DNA from: Microbacterium suwonense | GTDB taxonomy: Bacteria > Actinomycetota > Actinomycetes > Actinomycetales > Microbacteriaceae | Assembly: GCF_030296555.1 (NCBI RefSeq) | Contig: NZ_AP027728.1 | Location: 558,001-622,000, forward strand | Direction: 5' to 3' | Length of the DNA: 64,000 bases | Shown: positions 21,928 to 30,149 of the stretch, in pieces | Layout: each line of letters starts with the position of its first letter | Position numbering within the stretch: the first letter of the stretch is position 1 | Translations under genes and position numbers: made by a program | The notes under the pieces: model-generated | The model's input: only the letters and a program-made list of their open reading frames with translations | What the model was told of the DNA's origin: nothing | Database searches by the model: none

Positions 21928-22140
21928 ATGAACCTCGTCGCTCAGATCGCGATGGCCGCCGCCGAGACCGAACACCACGGCAATGTGGCAGCGGAGACCG
22001 TGATCTACGGCCTGATCGCGGTCGGGATCTTCGCGCTGATGGGTCTTGTGACCCTGTCGTACCGCAACGTCGCCAACCGTCACGCCGCAAAGGCCGAGGC
22101 CTTCGCCGAGAAGCACGGCGAGGACGGCCACGGCCACTAG
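21928..22140 (+). CDS. Small single-pass membrane protein with His-rich end
   Basis: A 70-residue protein with an N-terminal stretch containing an EHHGN segment, one membrane helix at about residues 25-44 (TVIYGLIAVGIFALMGLVTL) and a charged tail ending DGHGH. Short proteins at this position between proA and nadD are conserved in Microbacteriaceae; I know no function. The His-rich ends could bind a metal, but that is speculation. A plausible GGAG ribosome-binding site lies at 21918-21921. Confidence 0.65.
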   Translation: MNLVAQIAMAAAETEHHGNVAAETVIYGLIAVGIFALMGLVTLSYRNVANRHAAKAEAFAEKHGEDGHGH

Positions 22141-22146
22141 GCGTTC

Positions 22147-22749
22147 ATGCGGGAATCCACAGCTCGAGCACCACGTGTCGGCGTGATGGGCGGTACTTTC
22201 GACCCCATTCATCACGGTCACCTGGTGGCGGCGAGTGAAGTGGCGCACTCCTTCGGCCTGGACGAGGTGGTGTTCGTTCCCACCGGTGAGCCGTGGCAGA
22301 AGCAGCACGTCTCGCCCAGTGAGCACCGCTATCTGATGACCGTGATCGCCACGGCGTCCAACCCCGATTTCACGACGAGCCGAGTCGACATCGACCGCGA
22401 CGGGCCGACCTACACGATCGACACGCTGCGCGACCTGAAGCGCGAGCGTCCCGACGCAGAGCTGTTCTTCATCACGGGTGCGGATGCCGTGGCGCAGATT
22501 CTCAGTTGGAGGGACCATGATGAACTGTGGGATCTCGCCCATTTCGTCGCGGTCTCCCGACCCGGCCATGTGCTCAGCACCGACGGACTGCCCACGGCGA
22601 ATGTGAGCCAGCTGGAGGTTCCGGCGCTGAGTATCTCGTCGACCGCATGTCGCGAGCGGGTCTCCGACGGGCAGCCCGTCTGGTATCTGGTGCCGGACGG
22701 CGTCGTCCAGTACATCGCAAAGCATCATCTGTATCGGAGCAAGGCATGA
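22147..22749 (+). CDS. nadD: Nicotinate-nucleotide adenylyltransferase
   Basis: A NAD-synthesis enzyme joining AMP to nicotinate mononucleotide. The 200-residue protein has the nucleotidyl-transferase signature [17 protein letters not shown] near the start and the [10 protein letters not shown] motif near the end, as expected for NadD. The stop overlaps the ATG of the next gene by four bases, forming a nadD-membrane protein-rsfS unit. Confidence 0.95.
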   Translation: MRESTARAPRVGVMGGTFDPIHHGHLVAASEVAHSFGLDEVVFVPTGEPWQKQHVSPSEHRYLMTVIATASNPDFTTSRVDIDRDGPTYTIDTLRDLKRERPDAELFFITGADAVAQILSWRDHDELWDLAHFVAVSRPGHVLSTDGLPTANVSQLEVPALSISSTACRERVSDGQPVWYLVPDGVVQYIAKHHLYRSKA

Positions 22750-23834
22750 GCACATCCGAAGAGAACGGTCACACACAGCTCACGCGCAAGCAGCTGCGTG
22801 AGATCCGTCTGACCGGTTCAACGCCGGTCATCACCGAGGAGGAGGCGGCCGCGGCATCCGTGCAGCAGCCGACCACGGTGCTGCCGCGCGCCGCTGAACC
22901 GGTGCAGATCGCGCCCGCCTCGGCTGTCGAGGAGCCGTCTGCCGGTGCGCCGCTCACTCGTCGACAGATGCGCGCCCTGGAGAAGGCGCGCGAAGAGGCG
23001 TCCGCTGGAGGATCCGCCGCAGGCGCTGCTGAACCTCGCGCCGCGGAGCCTGCTCCCGTGGAAGAAGTTCACGTCGAAGATGCTCCCGTGGAACAGGCTC
23101 ACGTCGAAGACCCTCCCGTGGAAGAGGTCTCCGTTGGAGATGACGCGGTCGAAGACGGGACGGGCGAAGAGGACACCGTCGAAGACGCTCCCGTCGAAGG
23201 CGGTTCCGCGGAGCCTGCGGCCGCCGAGGAGCTGGTCTCCGGTGTTCCTGAGTTCGACCCGAAACCAGCATCCGCCCCGCGTTTCGAGGCGACGGAGTCG
23301 CTCACCCCGGATGCCGAGACCGAGACGGGCGAGCGCCCGATGGTCGGTGCAGCGTTCGGACTCGGCATCAGAACCGATCACAAGAGTCCGTCATCGAGCG
23401 CGCTGTTCGACGAGCTGCTCGAGGGAGACACCTCGACATCGCAGCATGGCGCCTCCACCGCACTGATCTTCACGCCGTCGCCCGGAGCCGGCTCGCTGTC
23501 GGGCCCGATCGCATCGACAGGTGAGATGCTGGTCACCGGCACCTATGCGCTGCCGGACGGGCTCGGCTCGCAGGGGCACGCGCGCGGAGCGGCCGATGGC
23601 AGGGAGATCGATTCTGTGCTTCTCGACGGCGAGCTCGCCCCGTCGTCGTCGCCCACGCCGATCGCCGCGAGCTCTGCGATCAGCACATCACGGCCCGCGG
23701 GCGAGGTCATCCGCCCACCCGCACCCGATAAGGGCAACAAACTCATGCTCACCCTGGCGGTCGTCGCCGGCGGCCTGGCCATCGTGCTGGCCACCACGCT
23801 CGTCATCGCCTTCACCACAGGAGTCTTCGGCTGA
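22746..23834 (+). CDS. Acidic, repeat-containing protein with one C-terminal membrane anchor
   Basis: A 362-residue protein. Two copies of a short motif ([11 protein letters not shown] near residue 15 and [15 protein letters not shown] near 75) flank a low-complexity acidic region. About residues 103-160 consist of degenerate repeats around [14 protein letters not shown] single hydrophobic segment ([20 protein letters not shown]) lies near the C-terminus, leaving the bulk on the cytoplasmic side if the end is outside. Genes of this type sit between nadD and rsfS in related genomes. Function is unknown. It overlaps both neighbours by one to four bases. Confidence 0.7.
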   Translation: MSTSEENGHTQLTRKQLREIRLTGSTPVITEEEAAAASVQQPTTVLPRAAEPVQIAPASAVEEPSAGAPLTRRQMRALEKAREEASAGGSAAGAAEPRAAEPAPVEEVHVEDAPVEQAHVEDPPVEEVSVGDDAVEDGTGEEDTVEDAPVEGGSAEPAAAEELVSGVPEFDPKPASAPRFEATESLTPDAETETGERPMVGAAFGLGIRTDHKSPSSSALFDELLEGDTSTSQHGASTALIFTPSPGAGSLSGPIASTGEMLVTGTYALPDGLGSQGHARGAADGREIDSVLLDGELAPSSSPTPIAASSAISTSRPAGEVIRPPAPDKGNKLMLTLAVVAGGLAIVLATTLVIAFTTGVFG

Positions 23835-24211
23835 TGCAGTCCCCCGAGAACGCGACCGAGATGCTTCAGATCGCTGCAGACGCGGCGGACTCGAAGGGCG
23901 GCGAGGATCTGATCGCCCTGAACGTCTCCGGCCCGCTGCCGCTGGTCGACATCTTCCTGCTCGTCACAGGAAACAGCGAGCGCAACGTCGCAGCCATCGC
24001 CGATGAGATCGAGGACAAGCTGCTCGAGGCCGGCCACAAGCGGGTGCGCAGGGAAGGCCGCGCCGAATCGCGCTGGGTGCTGCTGGACTTCGGCGACCTG
24101 ATCGTGCACGTCTTCCACGCCGCGGAGCGCGTCTTCTACGGTCTGGAGAGGCTCTGGAAAGACTGCCCGGTGGTTCCGATCGAACTCACGGAGCGTGTGG
24201 CGGGCGAGTAG
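23834..24211 (+). CDS. rsfS: Ribosome silencing factor RsfS
   Basis: A 125-residue RsfS/Iojap (DUF143) protein that binds L14 and blocks subunit joining in starved cells. The core segments VSGPLPLVDIFLLVTGNSER and WVLLDFGDLIVHVFHAAER are characteristic. The ATG at 23834 shares one base with the preceding stop. The nadD-rsfS neighbourhood is widely conserved. It overlaps the convergent small gene by 26 bases at its end. Confidence 0.93.
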   Translation: MQSPENATEMLQIAADAADSKGGEDLIALNVSGPLPLVDIFLLVTGNSERNVAAIADEIEDKLLEAGHKRVRREGRAESRWVLLDFGDLIVHVFHAAERVFYGLERLWKDCPVVPIELTERVAGE

Positions 24212-24389
24212 CCCCGTCCCCGTCGTCATCGCCGCCCGTGGCGAGCCGGTCGGCTTCGGCGCTGTCGATCAGATCGGGATCGGCATCGGGGTCGAGTACC
24301 CGCTCTCCGTTCACCTCCCGGGTCGCGGGATCGGTCGATGCCTCGGCATCGGGGTCCTCGGGAAGATAGTTGGGAGTCGGGTTGGACAT
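24186..24389 (-). CDS. Small acidic hypothetical protein
   Basis: A 67-residue, strongly acidic protein (for example LDPDADPDLIDSAEADRLA) without membrane segments. The ATG at 24389 follows a GAGGAACGAG-type ribosome-binding site; the longer frame to 24578 has no support. Acidic proteins of this size are conserved beside rsfS in relatives. I do not know a function. The end overlaps rsfS on the other strand. Confidence 0.55.
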   Translation of the reverse strand: MSNPTPNYLPEDPDAEASTDPATREVNGERVLDPDADPDLIDSAEADRLATGGDDDGDGATRPPHAP

Positions 24390-24618
24390 GGCTCGTTCCT
24401 CTCGCATCGGATGCCTGGACGGTATCCGCCTGACCGGGTGTGGGCGAGCGGGTTGACGTGTTGCTGAGAAGCGGCTAGCCCAGCCGTCGTGCATGACGGC
24501 ATCGTCATGCACGCCACCGACTCGCACGGGCTCCACTGGGCGGTTCCGCAGGGCAGATCGAGTCCACGAGAAGGGCAAGGGGAGGGGGCCTTACGACACT
24601 CCCGGCGTCCCGCCGCGA

Positions 24619-24646
24619 TTGGCGATGTCCCGAAAGTCCGTAGTAT
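24619..24646 (+). promoter_or_regulatory. Probable promoter of tRNA-Ala
   Basis: TTGGCG at 24619-24624 and TAGTAT at 24641-24646 are 16 bp apart, about 38 bases before the tRNA. The region from 24390 to here contains no other convincing gene. Confidence 0.5.
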
Positions 24647-24684
24647 GCTTTACAGGTTGCCGCGGCCCCGGTCCGGCAGCAGAT

Positions 24685-24757
24685 GGGCCTGTGGCGCAGC
24701 TGGTAGCGCACCTGCATGGCATGCAGGGGGTCAGGGGTTCGAGTCCCCTCAGGTCCA
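24685..24757 (+). tRNA. tRNA-Ala (anticodon GGC)
   Basis: A full cloverleaf of 73 bases. The acceptor GGGCCTG pairs with CAGGTCC, the D arm is GCGC-AGCTGGTA-GCGC, the anticodon stem CCTGC/GCAGG encloses ATGGCAT, and the T arm is AGGGG-TTCGAGT-CCCCT. CCA is not encoded. An integrase gene follows, so the 3' end of this tRNA is the likely attachment site of the island. Confidence 0.96.
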
Positions 24758-24872
24758 CTGAGTAATCACCCGATCAGGGCTGATTTCTCGCCTAACTGGA
24801 TGAGTTGAGACCTCCAGCGGAACCATACCGAGTCCCACCCTTGGGGCTCGCGGATTCGCGGAGGTCTTTCTC

Positions 24873-25283
24873 ATGTTCAACGACGACATCACCCCTGAGG
24901 CAGTCGACGCCTTGGTTGCCGACCTGTCGGCAATGCTTGAGGTCGAATCGATCCGTCCGGAGCGGATGCCAGCGGCACGGATGACAGTGAGCGGCACCGT
25001 TCGCAGCGTCAAGGTTCAGGCCGTCCCCGGCTTCGTCTGCGTCGACAGCGGCAAGCAGGGCACGTGCTACGCGTTCGAGGTAGGCGACTTCCTCGCGTCG
25101 CTCCGACAGATCGCGGCTGGCGAGGAAGTGGTTCGCGTGCCGGAGTTCGACGGCGGGCGCGTCATGCACATCGACAGGCACGGCGAGCGGCTCAGCGTCA
25201 TCATGTCCAGCACCTGGTTCTCGGTCGATGCTGGTGAGTTCATCCGGTGTGCAGCGCGTGCCGGTCTCGGCGTTGCGGCATGA
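24873..25283 (+). CDS. Hypothetical protein, first gene of the integrase operon
   Basis: A 136-residue soluble protein without a family I recognise. It has a short acidic helical N-terminus (TPEAVDALVADLSAMLEVES) and a beta-rich body with the segment GFVCVDSGKQGTCYAFEVGD. The ATG at 24873 follows GGAGGT at a good distance. The stop overlaps the integrase ATG by four bases, so it is made together with the integrase. It may help or control integration, but nothing in the sequence proves this. Confidence 0.6.
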   Translation: MFNDDITPEAVDALVADLSAMLEVESIRPERMPAARMTVSGTVRSVKVQAVPGFVCVDSGKQGTCYAFEVGDFLASLRQIAAGEEVVRVPEFDGGRVMHIDRHGERLSVIMSSTWFSVDAGEFIRCAARAGLGVAA

Positions 25284-26569
25284 CTGCGAGGAAGACGGGG
25301 CTTACCCGTCGCAATCCTTCCGAGTTCGGCACTGTCGAGGTACGCGGCGAGCGCTTCAGGGCGCTCTATCGCGTGAAGGGGAAGACGTTCCGTGCGCCGA
25401 AGACCTTCGACACCCGACCGGCCGCGCGCGCGTGGCTTGCCGATCAAGAGAAGTCACTGCGCGGCGGAACCTGGATCGATCCGCGACTCGGCGCAGAAAC
25501 CGTCGGCGGATACGCAGAGGATTGGCTGACCTCCAGAACGGATCTCGCCCCGCGAACCATCGAGTTCTACCGGGGCGCACTGGATCGCTACATCATCCCC
25601 AAGCTGGGCAGTGTCGCGCTGTCTGCGCTCACTCCGGCGAAGGTGAACGCGTGGCGTGCGGAGTGTCTCAGAGACGCAGCACAGCGGCACGCCGAGCCTG
25701 AGCCGTCGAAAGAGAACCCGGCCCGAGCGTGGGCAATCACCAACGGCGTCCAGATCGCCGCTACCGGGCGCATTCCTCGGTCGGTGCGCGAGGCATGGGA
25801 AGCGGCAGGGTCACCCCTGCCCGACGCTGAGACACGCGCAAACCGTGGCGATGGGTCCGCGGCTGTCGCCGCCGCATACAGGGCGCTGAAGACGATCCTG
25901 GCGACGGCAGAGCGAGACGACATCATCGCAAAGAATCCCTGCCGACTCCGCAATGCAAGCGCCACGCCGGTCAAGGATCGGTCGCCAGCGACACCGGAGC
26001 AAGTGCGGATGCTCGCCGATGCTATGCCAGAGCGTTACGCGGCGGCGGTAACTTTGGCGGCATGGTCGGGTCTTCGATCAGGAGAGCTTCGCGCACTGGC
26101 ACGTCGACACATCGACCTTGAAGAGGGGACTGTGCGCGTCGAGCGGGCAGTGGTCGAAGTCGGCGGCAATGCCGCGACGTTCGGGCCGACGAAAACGGCA
26201 GGGTCTCGCCGGACTGTGGCGCTCCCCGCGTTTGTGGTCGACGAACTCCGTGTTCATCTCGAGCACCACGTCGACCAGAATGCGGACGCACTGGTGTTCG
26301 GCACCGCGACAGGGGCGATTCTGACGCGCCATTGGCTCGGAGACATGTTCCGGCGAGTGCGGCAGACAGTGGGGCTCCCTGCGCTGCGCTGGCATGATCT
26401 GAGGCATACCGGGGCGTCGCTGGCCTACTCGGTCGGCGCATCGGTGCCCGATGTGCAGAAACGGCTCGGCCACACGACGATGCGCGCGGCGTCAATCTAT
26501 GCCCACAGCTACGAAGAGACCGACAAGAAGATCGCAAATCGGCTGAGTGCTGTATTCGGTTCGGTGTGA
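25280..26569 (+). CDS. int: Tyrosine recombinase/integrase with an Lsr2-like insertion
   Basis: A 429-residue site-specific recombinase. It has an N-terminal arm-binding region (FRALYRVKGKTFRAPKTF), a core-binding domain from residue 75, and a catalytic domain with Arg in SGLRSGELRAL, HDLRH and the LGHTT...YAHS tail carrying the nucleophilic Tyr. Inside the core-binding domain, residues about 148-177 read ARAWAITNGVQIAATGRIPR then SVREAWEAAG, closely matching the DNA-binding end of the nucleoid protein Lsr2 (WA..NG and GRIP motifs). It lies 0.5 kb from tRNA-Ala in the same direction, the classic layout of tRNA-integrating elements. Confidence 0.92.
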   Translation: MTARKTGLTRRNPSEFGTVEVRGERFRALYRVKGKTFRAPKTFDTRPAARAWLADQEKSLRGGTWIDPRLGAETVGGYAEDWLTSRTDLAPRTIEFYRGALDRYIIPKLGSVALSALTPAKVNAWRAECLRDAAQRHAEPEPSKENPARAWAITNGVQIAATGRIPRSVREAWEAAGSPLPDAETRANRGDGSAAVAAAYRALKTILATAERDDIIAKNPCRLRNASATPVKDRSPATPEQVRMLADAMPERYAAAVTLAAWSGLRSGELRALARRHIDLEEGTVRVERAVVEVGGNAATFGPTKTAGSRRTVALPAFVVDELRVHLEHHVDQNADALVFGTATGAILTRHWLGDMFRRVRQTVGLPALRWHDLRHTGASLAYSVGASVPDVQKRLGHTTMRAASIYAHSYEETDKKIANRLSAVFGSV

Positions 26570-26836
26570 TCCCAACACCGGATTTACACATGCCCGTCAG
26601 AATCTTGGCGATGAAGTACAGGGGCCGCATTGTCGGGAAAGCCCCAGGATTATCGAGCGCTTTCACCGCTATCCTGCAAGTGCCCCCGGCAGCTAGCCGA
26701 AAGCCATCGTCGGGGAAGCACGTGAATCAGGTACTTGTAAAGGCATCCCGTCTCATCACAGGGGTACGGCAGGAACTCGGACCGTCCCACTCCCCTGGAG
26801 CCGCAGACACAGCACGACTCTGTCTGGAGGGCTCCC

Positions 26837-27028
26837 ATGCCTCAAATATCCGACCTTCGAACATTCACCGTCAAGGAAACCGCCGCACAACTCGGTTTGT
26901 CGGTGCAATCCACCTACCGCGCGATCTACAACGCCGGTCTGCCCGTCATCCGAATCGGCTCCGCGGTTCGCGTACGTGAGCGCGATTTGCTCGAGTGGCT
27001 GGACTCGCGGACGGAGGTCGCCGCGTGA
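26837..27028 (+). CDS. Excisionase-like helix-turn-helix protein
   Basis: A 63-residue protein with a MerR/HTH_17-type winged helix: FTVKETAAQLGLSVQSTYRA, the GLPVIRIGSAVRVRE wing, then LLEWLDSRTE. Proteins of this size next to an integrase usually act as excisionase or recombination directionality factor. The ATG follows GGAGGG. The stop overlaps the GTG of the next, truncated gene. The 267 bp between integrase and this gene hold no gene I can support. Confidence 0.75.
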   Translation: MPQISDLRTFTVKETAAQLGLSVQSTYRAIYNAGLPVIRIGSAVRVRERDLLEWLDSRTEVAA

Positions 27029-27124
27029 GCAACCTCGTCCATCTCGCCGCTTCCGACATCCGCAACGGGCAAGCAGGGTCCCGCCGAGTGAAGACCGCCC
27101 TGGCAGAAGCCGGAATCAATCTCA
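27025..27124 (+). pseudogene. Truncated gene cut by the IS110 end
   Basis: From GTG 27025, overlapping the excisionase stop, 33 codons (SNLVHLAASDIRNGQAGSRR and on) run straight into the IS110 boundary at 27125. The rest of the gene is absent from the window: the flank on the far side of the IS pair is unrelated. It was probably the third gene of the element's operon. Its function is unknown. Confidence 0.5.
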
Positions 27125-27140
27125 GATGCTCCTATATCTG

Positions 27141-28216
27141 TCAAGCCGCGATTTGGAGAGGTGGTCGGGATTCGCGGATGGGGCGCATCGCGGCCCAGAT
27201 TTCGCGGGCGAGGAGTCGTTTCAGACACCGGATGATCTCAGACTTCGTCTTTCCTTCGGTGATCCGGCGGGCGACGTAAGCCTTGGTGGGTTCGTGGTGC
27301 TGCATGCGAACGATGACGACACGGTAGAGCGCGGCGTTCGCTTGCCGGTGACCGCCCCGATTGAGCCGGTGTCGGGTGGTCATCCCCGACGATGCGGGGA
27401 TCGGGGCGACACCGCAGAGCCTGGCGAACGCGGCCTCCGAACGGATCCGTTCCGGATTGTCGCCGGCGACGATCAGCATCTCGGCCGCGGTGTCAGGACC
27501 GACCGCAAAGGCTTTCGCGAGGTCGGGAGCGATCTGCGCGGTCAGCTCTGCCAGGAGCTTCTCATGCCCGGAGATCTCGGCATCCAGTACTTCCCACCGA
27601 CGAGCGATCGACCGCAACGTGTGCTTGGTCGACGCGATGATCGTGGTCACCTGGCCCGGACGAAGCGCCGCGCAACGGTGAATGAGCGCCATCTTCGATA
27701 GCGGCTGCAGCTCCTGACGCAGATCATCAGGGGCATTCACGATGACCTGCTTGAGGCTGATCATCGCGGATGTTCGCGCCTTGACGGCGATGTCCTTGGC
27801 GACCTTGATCTGACGGATCATCTCCACGGTTCCGTCAGCTGACTTCGGGATGGCCGTGGCCAGGCCCGCGAGAACTGCCCTGGCTGCATTCTCGGCATCG
27901 ATCGTGTCGGACTTGCCTCGCAACCGCCGGTCGCGACGGTCCGTTCTCATCACCTCCAGCGTCCCGATTCCACGACGGCGCACTGCGCCGGCCAGGCCTG
28001 CGCCATAGGAACCGGTGCCTTCGATACCGAACGTGAGCTTCCCACCGAACGACTCGCCCCAGTCGATCAGCTGACCGTATCCACCGGAATCCGCCGCGAA
28101 AGACCGGCGATCCAGGACCGCGCCGAGCTCATCGATCGCGACGGCGACGTGGACGTGTTTGTGAGTGTCGACGCCGACAACGACTCGACGGTGAGGGGGA
28201 CATGCTGCATGCTCAT
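27141..28216 (-). CDS. IS110-family DEDD transposase, copy 1, frame break near start
   Basis: DEDD-type recombinase. The RuvC-like N-terminal domain shows GVDTHKHVHVAVAID, an FGIEGTGSYG strand and a KSDTIDAENAAR motif, supplying the acidic residues. The C-terminal domain has GVAPIPASSGMTTRHRLNRG with the catalytic Ser region. In one frame the protein only opens at GTG 27983, but coding similarity continues upstream to about 28190 without a start. ATG codons at 28216 and 28210 join after adding one C in the CCCCC run at 28195-28199, giving 358 residues. The same break is in copy 2. Confidence 0.85.
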
Positions 28217-28447
28217 AGTGCTCGCTCCAACCAGATCAGGACAGGGTGAGTGACACTGGCCGGTCGGGTGGACGGGACTGTGATGGGACTGTTGCGATCA
28301 GGCTCCTATGAGGTCACGCCCGCCCGGCCAGCACCACGAAGGTGATGCGCCTCCTGACGGACGACAGATCAACAGCAAGGACACCCAGACTTCGAGGTCA
28401 GTCGTCAGCAAGAGTCAGGCCGCCAGGAGGTACTCGACACTCTCACA
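28217..28447 (-). ncRNA. Candidate IS110 bridge RNA region, copy 1
   Basis: The 231 bases between the element's 5' end and the transposase start are non-coding apart from about 33 bases read as the orfB-IS110 fusion tail. IS110 elements are known to encode a structured bridge RNA in such a long end, which pairs with donor and target DNA. Imperfect hairpins are visible (for example CACC-TTC-GTGGTG near 28340 and a GGCCGG/CCGGCC pairing). The RNA itself is inferred from the family. Confidence 0.35.
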
Positions 28448-29101
28448 GTCGTAGCTGTCGCCGACGGTTCCGATCGAGGGCGTGGCGCCGATCTCTGCGA
28501 GGCGTTCACCGTAGCGAATCGACGTGAATTGAGAGCCCGCGTCGCTGTGACACCGCAGATCCTCGTGATGGGCGCCGCGGGACCAGCGGGCCATCTCGAT
28601 CGCGTCGAGGACCATCTCGGTGCGCATGTGCGGCGCGACCCGCCACCCCACGATCATGCGGGAGAACGCGTCGACGATGAAGCACACATACGCGACGCCG
28701 GCCCAGGTCGGCACGAATGTCAGATCCGTGACCCAGAGCCGATTCGGCGCGGTCGCGGTGAACTCCCGTTTCACGAGGTCCGGGTGCCGCGCCGACGAAG
28801 GATCCGGCCTGGTCGTCTTGATCCGCTTCGACCGCCTCGCGCCTTCGATCCCCGCGATCCGCATCAACCTGGCGGTCTGGTCCCGGCCGATCGTGATCCC
28901 CGCACGTCGGGCGGCTTTCCAGAGTTTGCGGACCCCGTAAACGCGATAGTTGGCTTCCCAGATCTCGACCAGCTGCGGCACCAACTCCTCGTCCCGCAGG
29001 GCACGAGCCGAGGGGGCGCGGATCTTGGCGGCGTAGTAGCTGCTCGGAGCCACCTGCAACAGTCTGCAGATGAGCTCGACTCCGAGGCGACGGCAGTCCA
29101 C
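28415..29101 (-). pseudogene. IS3-family transposase OrfB, interrupted by IS110, copy 1
   Basis: The integrase-fold (rve) OrfB carries the first two catalytic aspartates in WVTDLTFVPTWAG and CHSDAGSQFTS. After GDSYD the frame runs into IS110 and ends CESVEYLLAA. The catalytic Glu segment is absent here, so this copy cannot be active. Coding similarity extends a little upstream of 29101 (VVAFIDANKDDVVD), and expression would need a -1 frameshift from orfA, as is usual in IS3. Confidence 0.85.
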
Positions 29102-29532
29102 GACGTCGTCTTTGTTCGCGTCGATGAACGCGACTACTTCCGGTAGTGGCGGTCGAGCTCCGCCCCGAAGAAAGACGCGGCTCGCTTGAGCACCTCGTTG
29201 GCCCGGCGAAGCTCCCGATTCTCTTGCTCGAGCTCTCGCACCCGCTGCGCCTCGGCGCTGCTCACGCCGGGGGCGACACCGTCATCGACGTCGGCCTGCC
29301 TCACCCACGTCCGCACGGACTCGACCCCGTAGCCGAGTTGCGTCGCGACGCGCTGCACGGTCCCTTGCGTGACGCCGAGCTCAGCGCGCAGCGTTCTCAC
29401 CATCCGCACTGCGGCGGCCTTCTCCTCGCTCGAGTAGCGACGCGTTGTCGGCTTCCCATTCGCCAGTTCTTTGGGCATAACTCCATCCTCGTTTCCAAGG
29501 TCAGGAGTCTCCATCAGACCCAGGGCGCTTCA
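28448..29532 (-). mobile_element. IS3-family element, 5' part only, copy 1
   Basis: Holds orfA and the first part of orfB and ends at 29532 with the 28-bp terminal inverted repeat (29505-29532). The orfB 3' part and the other terminal repeat, which exist in copy 2, are missing because the sequence stops at the IS110 end. Confidence 0.85.
29134..29478 (-). CDS. IS3-family OrfA (HTH protein), copy 1
   Basis: A 114-residue protein. The N-terminal HTH (RRYSSEEKAAAVRMV ... LGYGVESVRTWVRQ) is followed by a leucine-zipper-like coil (LEQENRELRRANEVLKRA), the standard OrfA layout for binding the IS ends. The ATG at 29478 (MPKELANG) is preferred to an in-frame ATG at 29514 because the terminal repeat overlaps the latter. 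Confidence 0.85.
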   Translation of the reverse strand: MPKELANGKPTTRRYSSEEKAAAVRMVRTLRAELGVTQGTVQRVATQLGYGVESVRTWVRQADVDDGVAPGVSSAEAQRVRELEQENRELRRANEVLKRAASFFGAELDRHYRK

Positions 29533-29611
29533 TTGCCCGAGTGCGAAGTGATTGAACTTCCAATGTCCGATGGTGGTGAAGATTCGGTCAGCTCGTTCGC
29601 CGCTACGGTGC
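29533..29611 (+). pseudogene. Glycerate kinase remnant, N-terminal piece
   Basis: Directly after the IS3 end the plus strand reads CEVIELPMSDGGEDSVSSF, matching the N-terminal DGGEG region of GlxK-type glycerate kinases. Similarity then stops. The start of the gene was lost at the IS3 boundary. Confidence 0.55.
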
Positions 29612-30149
29612 CTGACGCCCAACGCCACGCTGCTACCAAGCCGTCGGTCATCTGGAGGGAACTCATCGGTGACCTCGTCCAACAGTCGGCCGACGGTATG
29701 GATGGTGCGATTGACGAGCTCCGTGAGGGGACGACTTGCTGGCTCGGGTCTGCCATCGCCTACTGAGCGGGCCGCATTCGCCGTGCGCGCCGCCCTCGGG
29801 ATCCTCGATTCGTCCACCCGAACTCTCTCCTTTCACGGCTCCTATGCGCGCGCGGTGTTGAAGGGCTCGCCGGCGGATTTGCTCGTCCTGCCGTGAACGG
29901 GATGGCTGAAATGATCGCTCATGGCAAATTGTGGCAAGCGGCGCCAACCGGAGGTTAGCTGAAGTTTGCCCTACTCCCGACTGATATCGAAGCCCCTTGG
30001 CAAGTGCGGCGCGACGCGCCGATAAGCCCACAAACTGAGCACCGGCGGCGGACGAGCGCGCTTGACGAGCGTGGCGTGTGGCCTCGCAAGACTGGTGTCA
30101 CCGGGTACGCAACCCGCCGGGTTGCGCGCCCTCGCCTCGATCCAAATGC
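29612..30149. other. No gene recognised
   Basis: Short open frames exist on both strands, but none shows a domain, a ribosome-binding site or a consistent codon pattern. It separates two pieces of one glycerate kinase gene, so it may be inserted or rearranged sequence. Confidence 0.5.

Larger units (their letters stand above)
27125..28447 (-). mobile_element. IS110-family insertion sequence, copy 1
   Basis: A 1,323-bp element defined by comparison with copy 2 (43904-45226), where both ends lie inside an IS3 orfB. Its left end here abuts the truncated gene at 27025-27124; its right end abuts IS3 orfB sequence. No terminal inverted repeats are evident, as usual for IS110. Confidence 0.85.
27125..29532. 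repeat. 2,408-bp direct repeat, copy 1
   Basis: By eye this block is identical to 43904-46311 (constant offset 16,779 for every frame compared). It comprises IS110 plus the 5' part of IS3. Flanks differ on both sides. Confidence 0.95.

Noticed and set aside
29146..29766. Plus-strand frame of 206 codons spanning the IS3 end
   Set aside because: Its first part is antisense to orfA; only the portion after 29532 is meaningful, as a glycerate kinase remnant.
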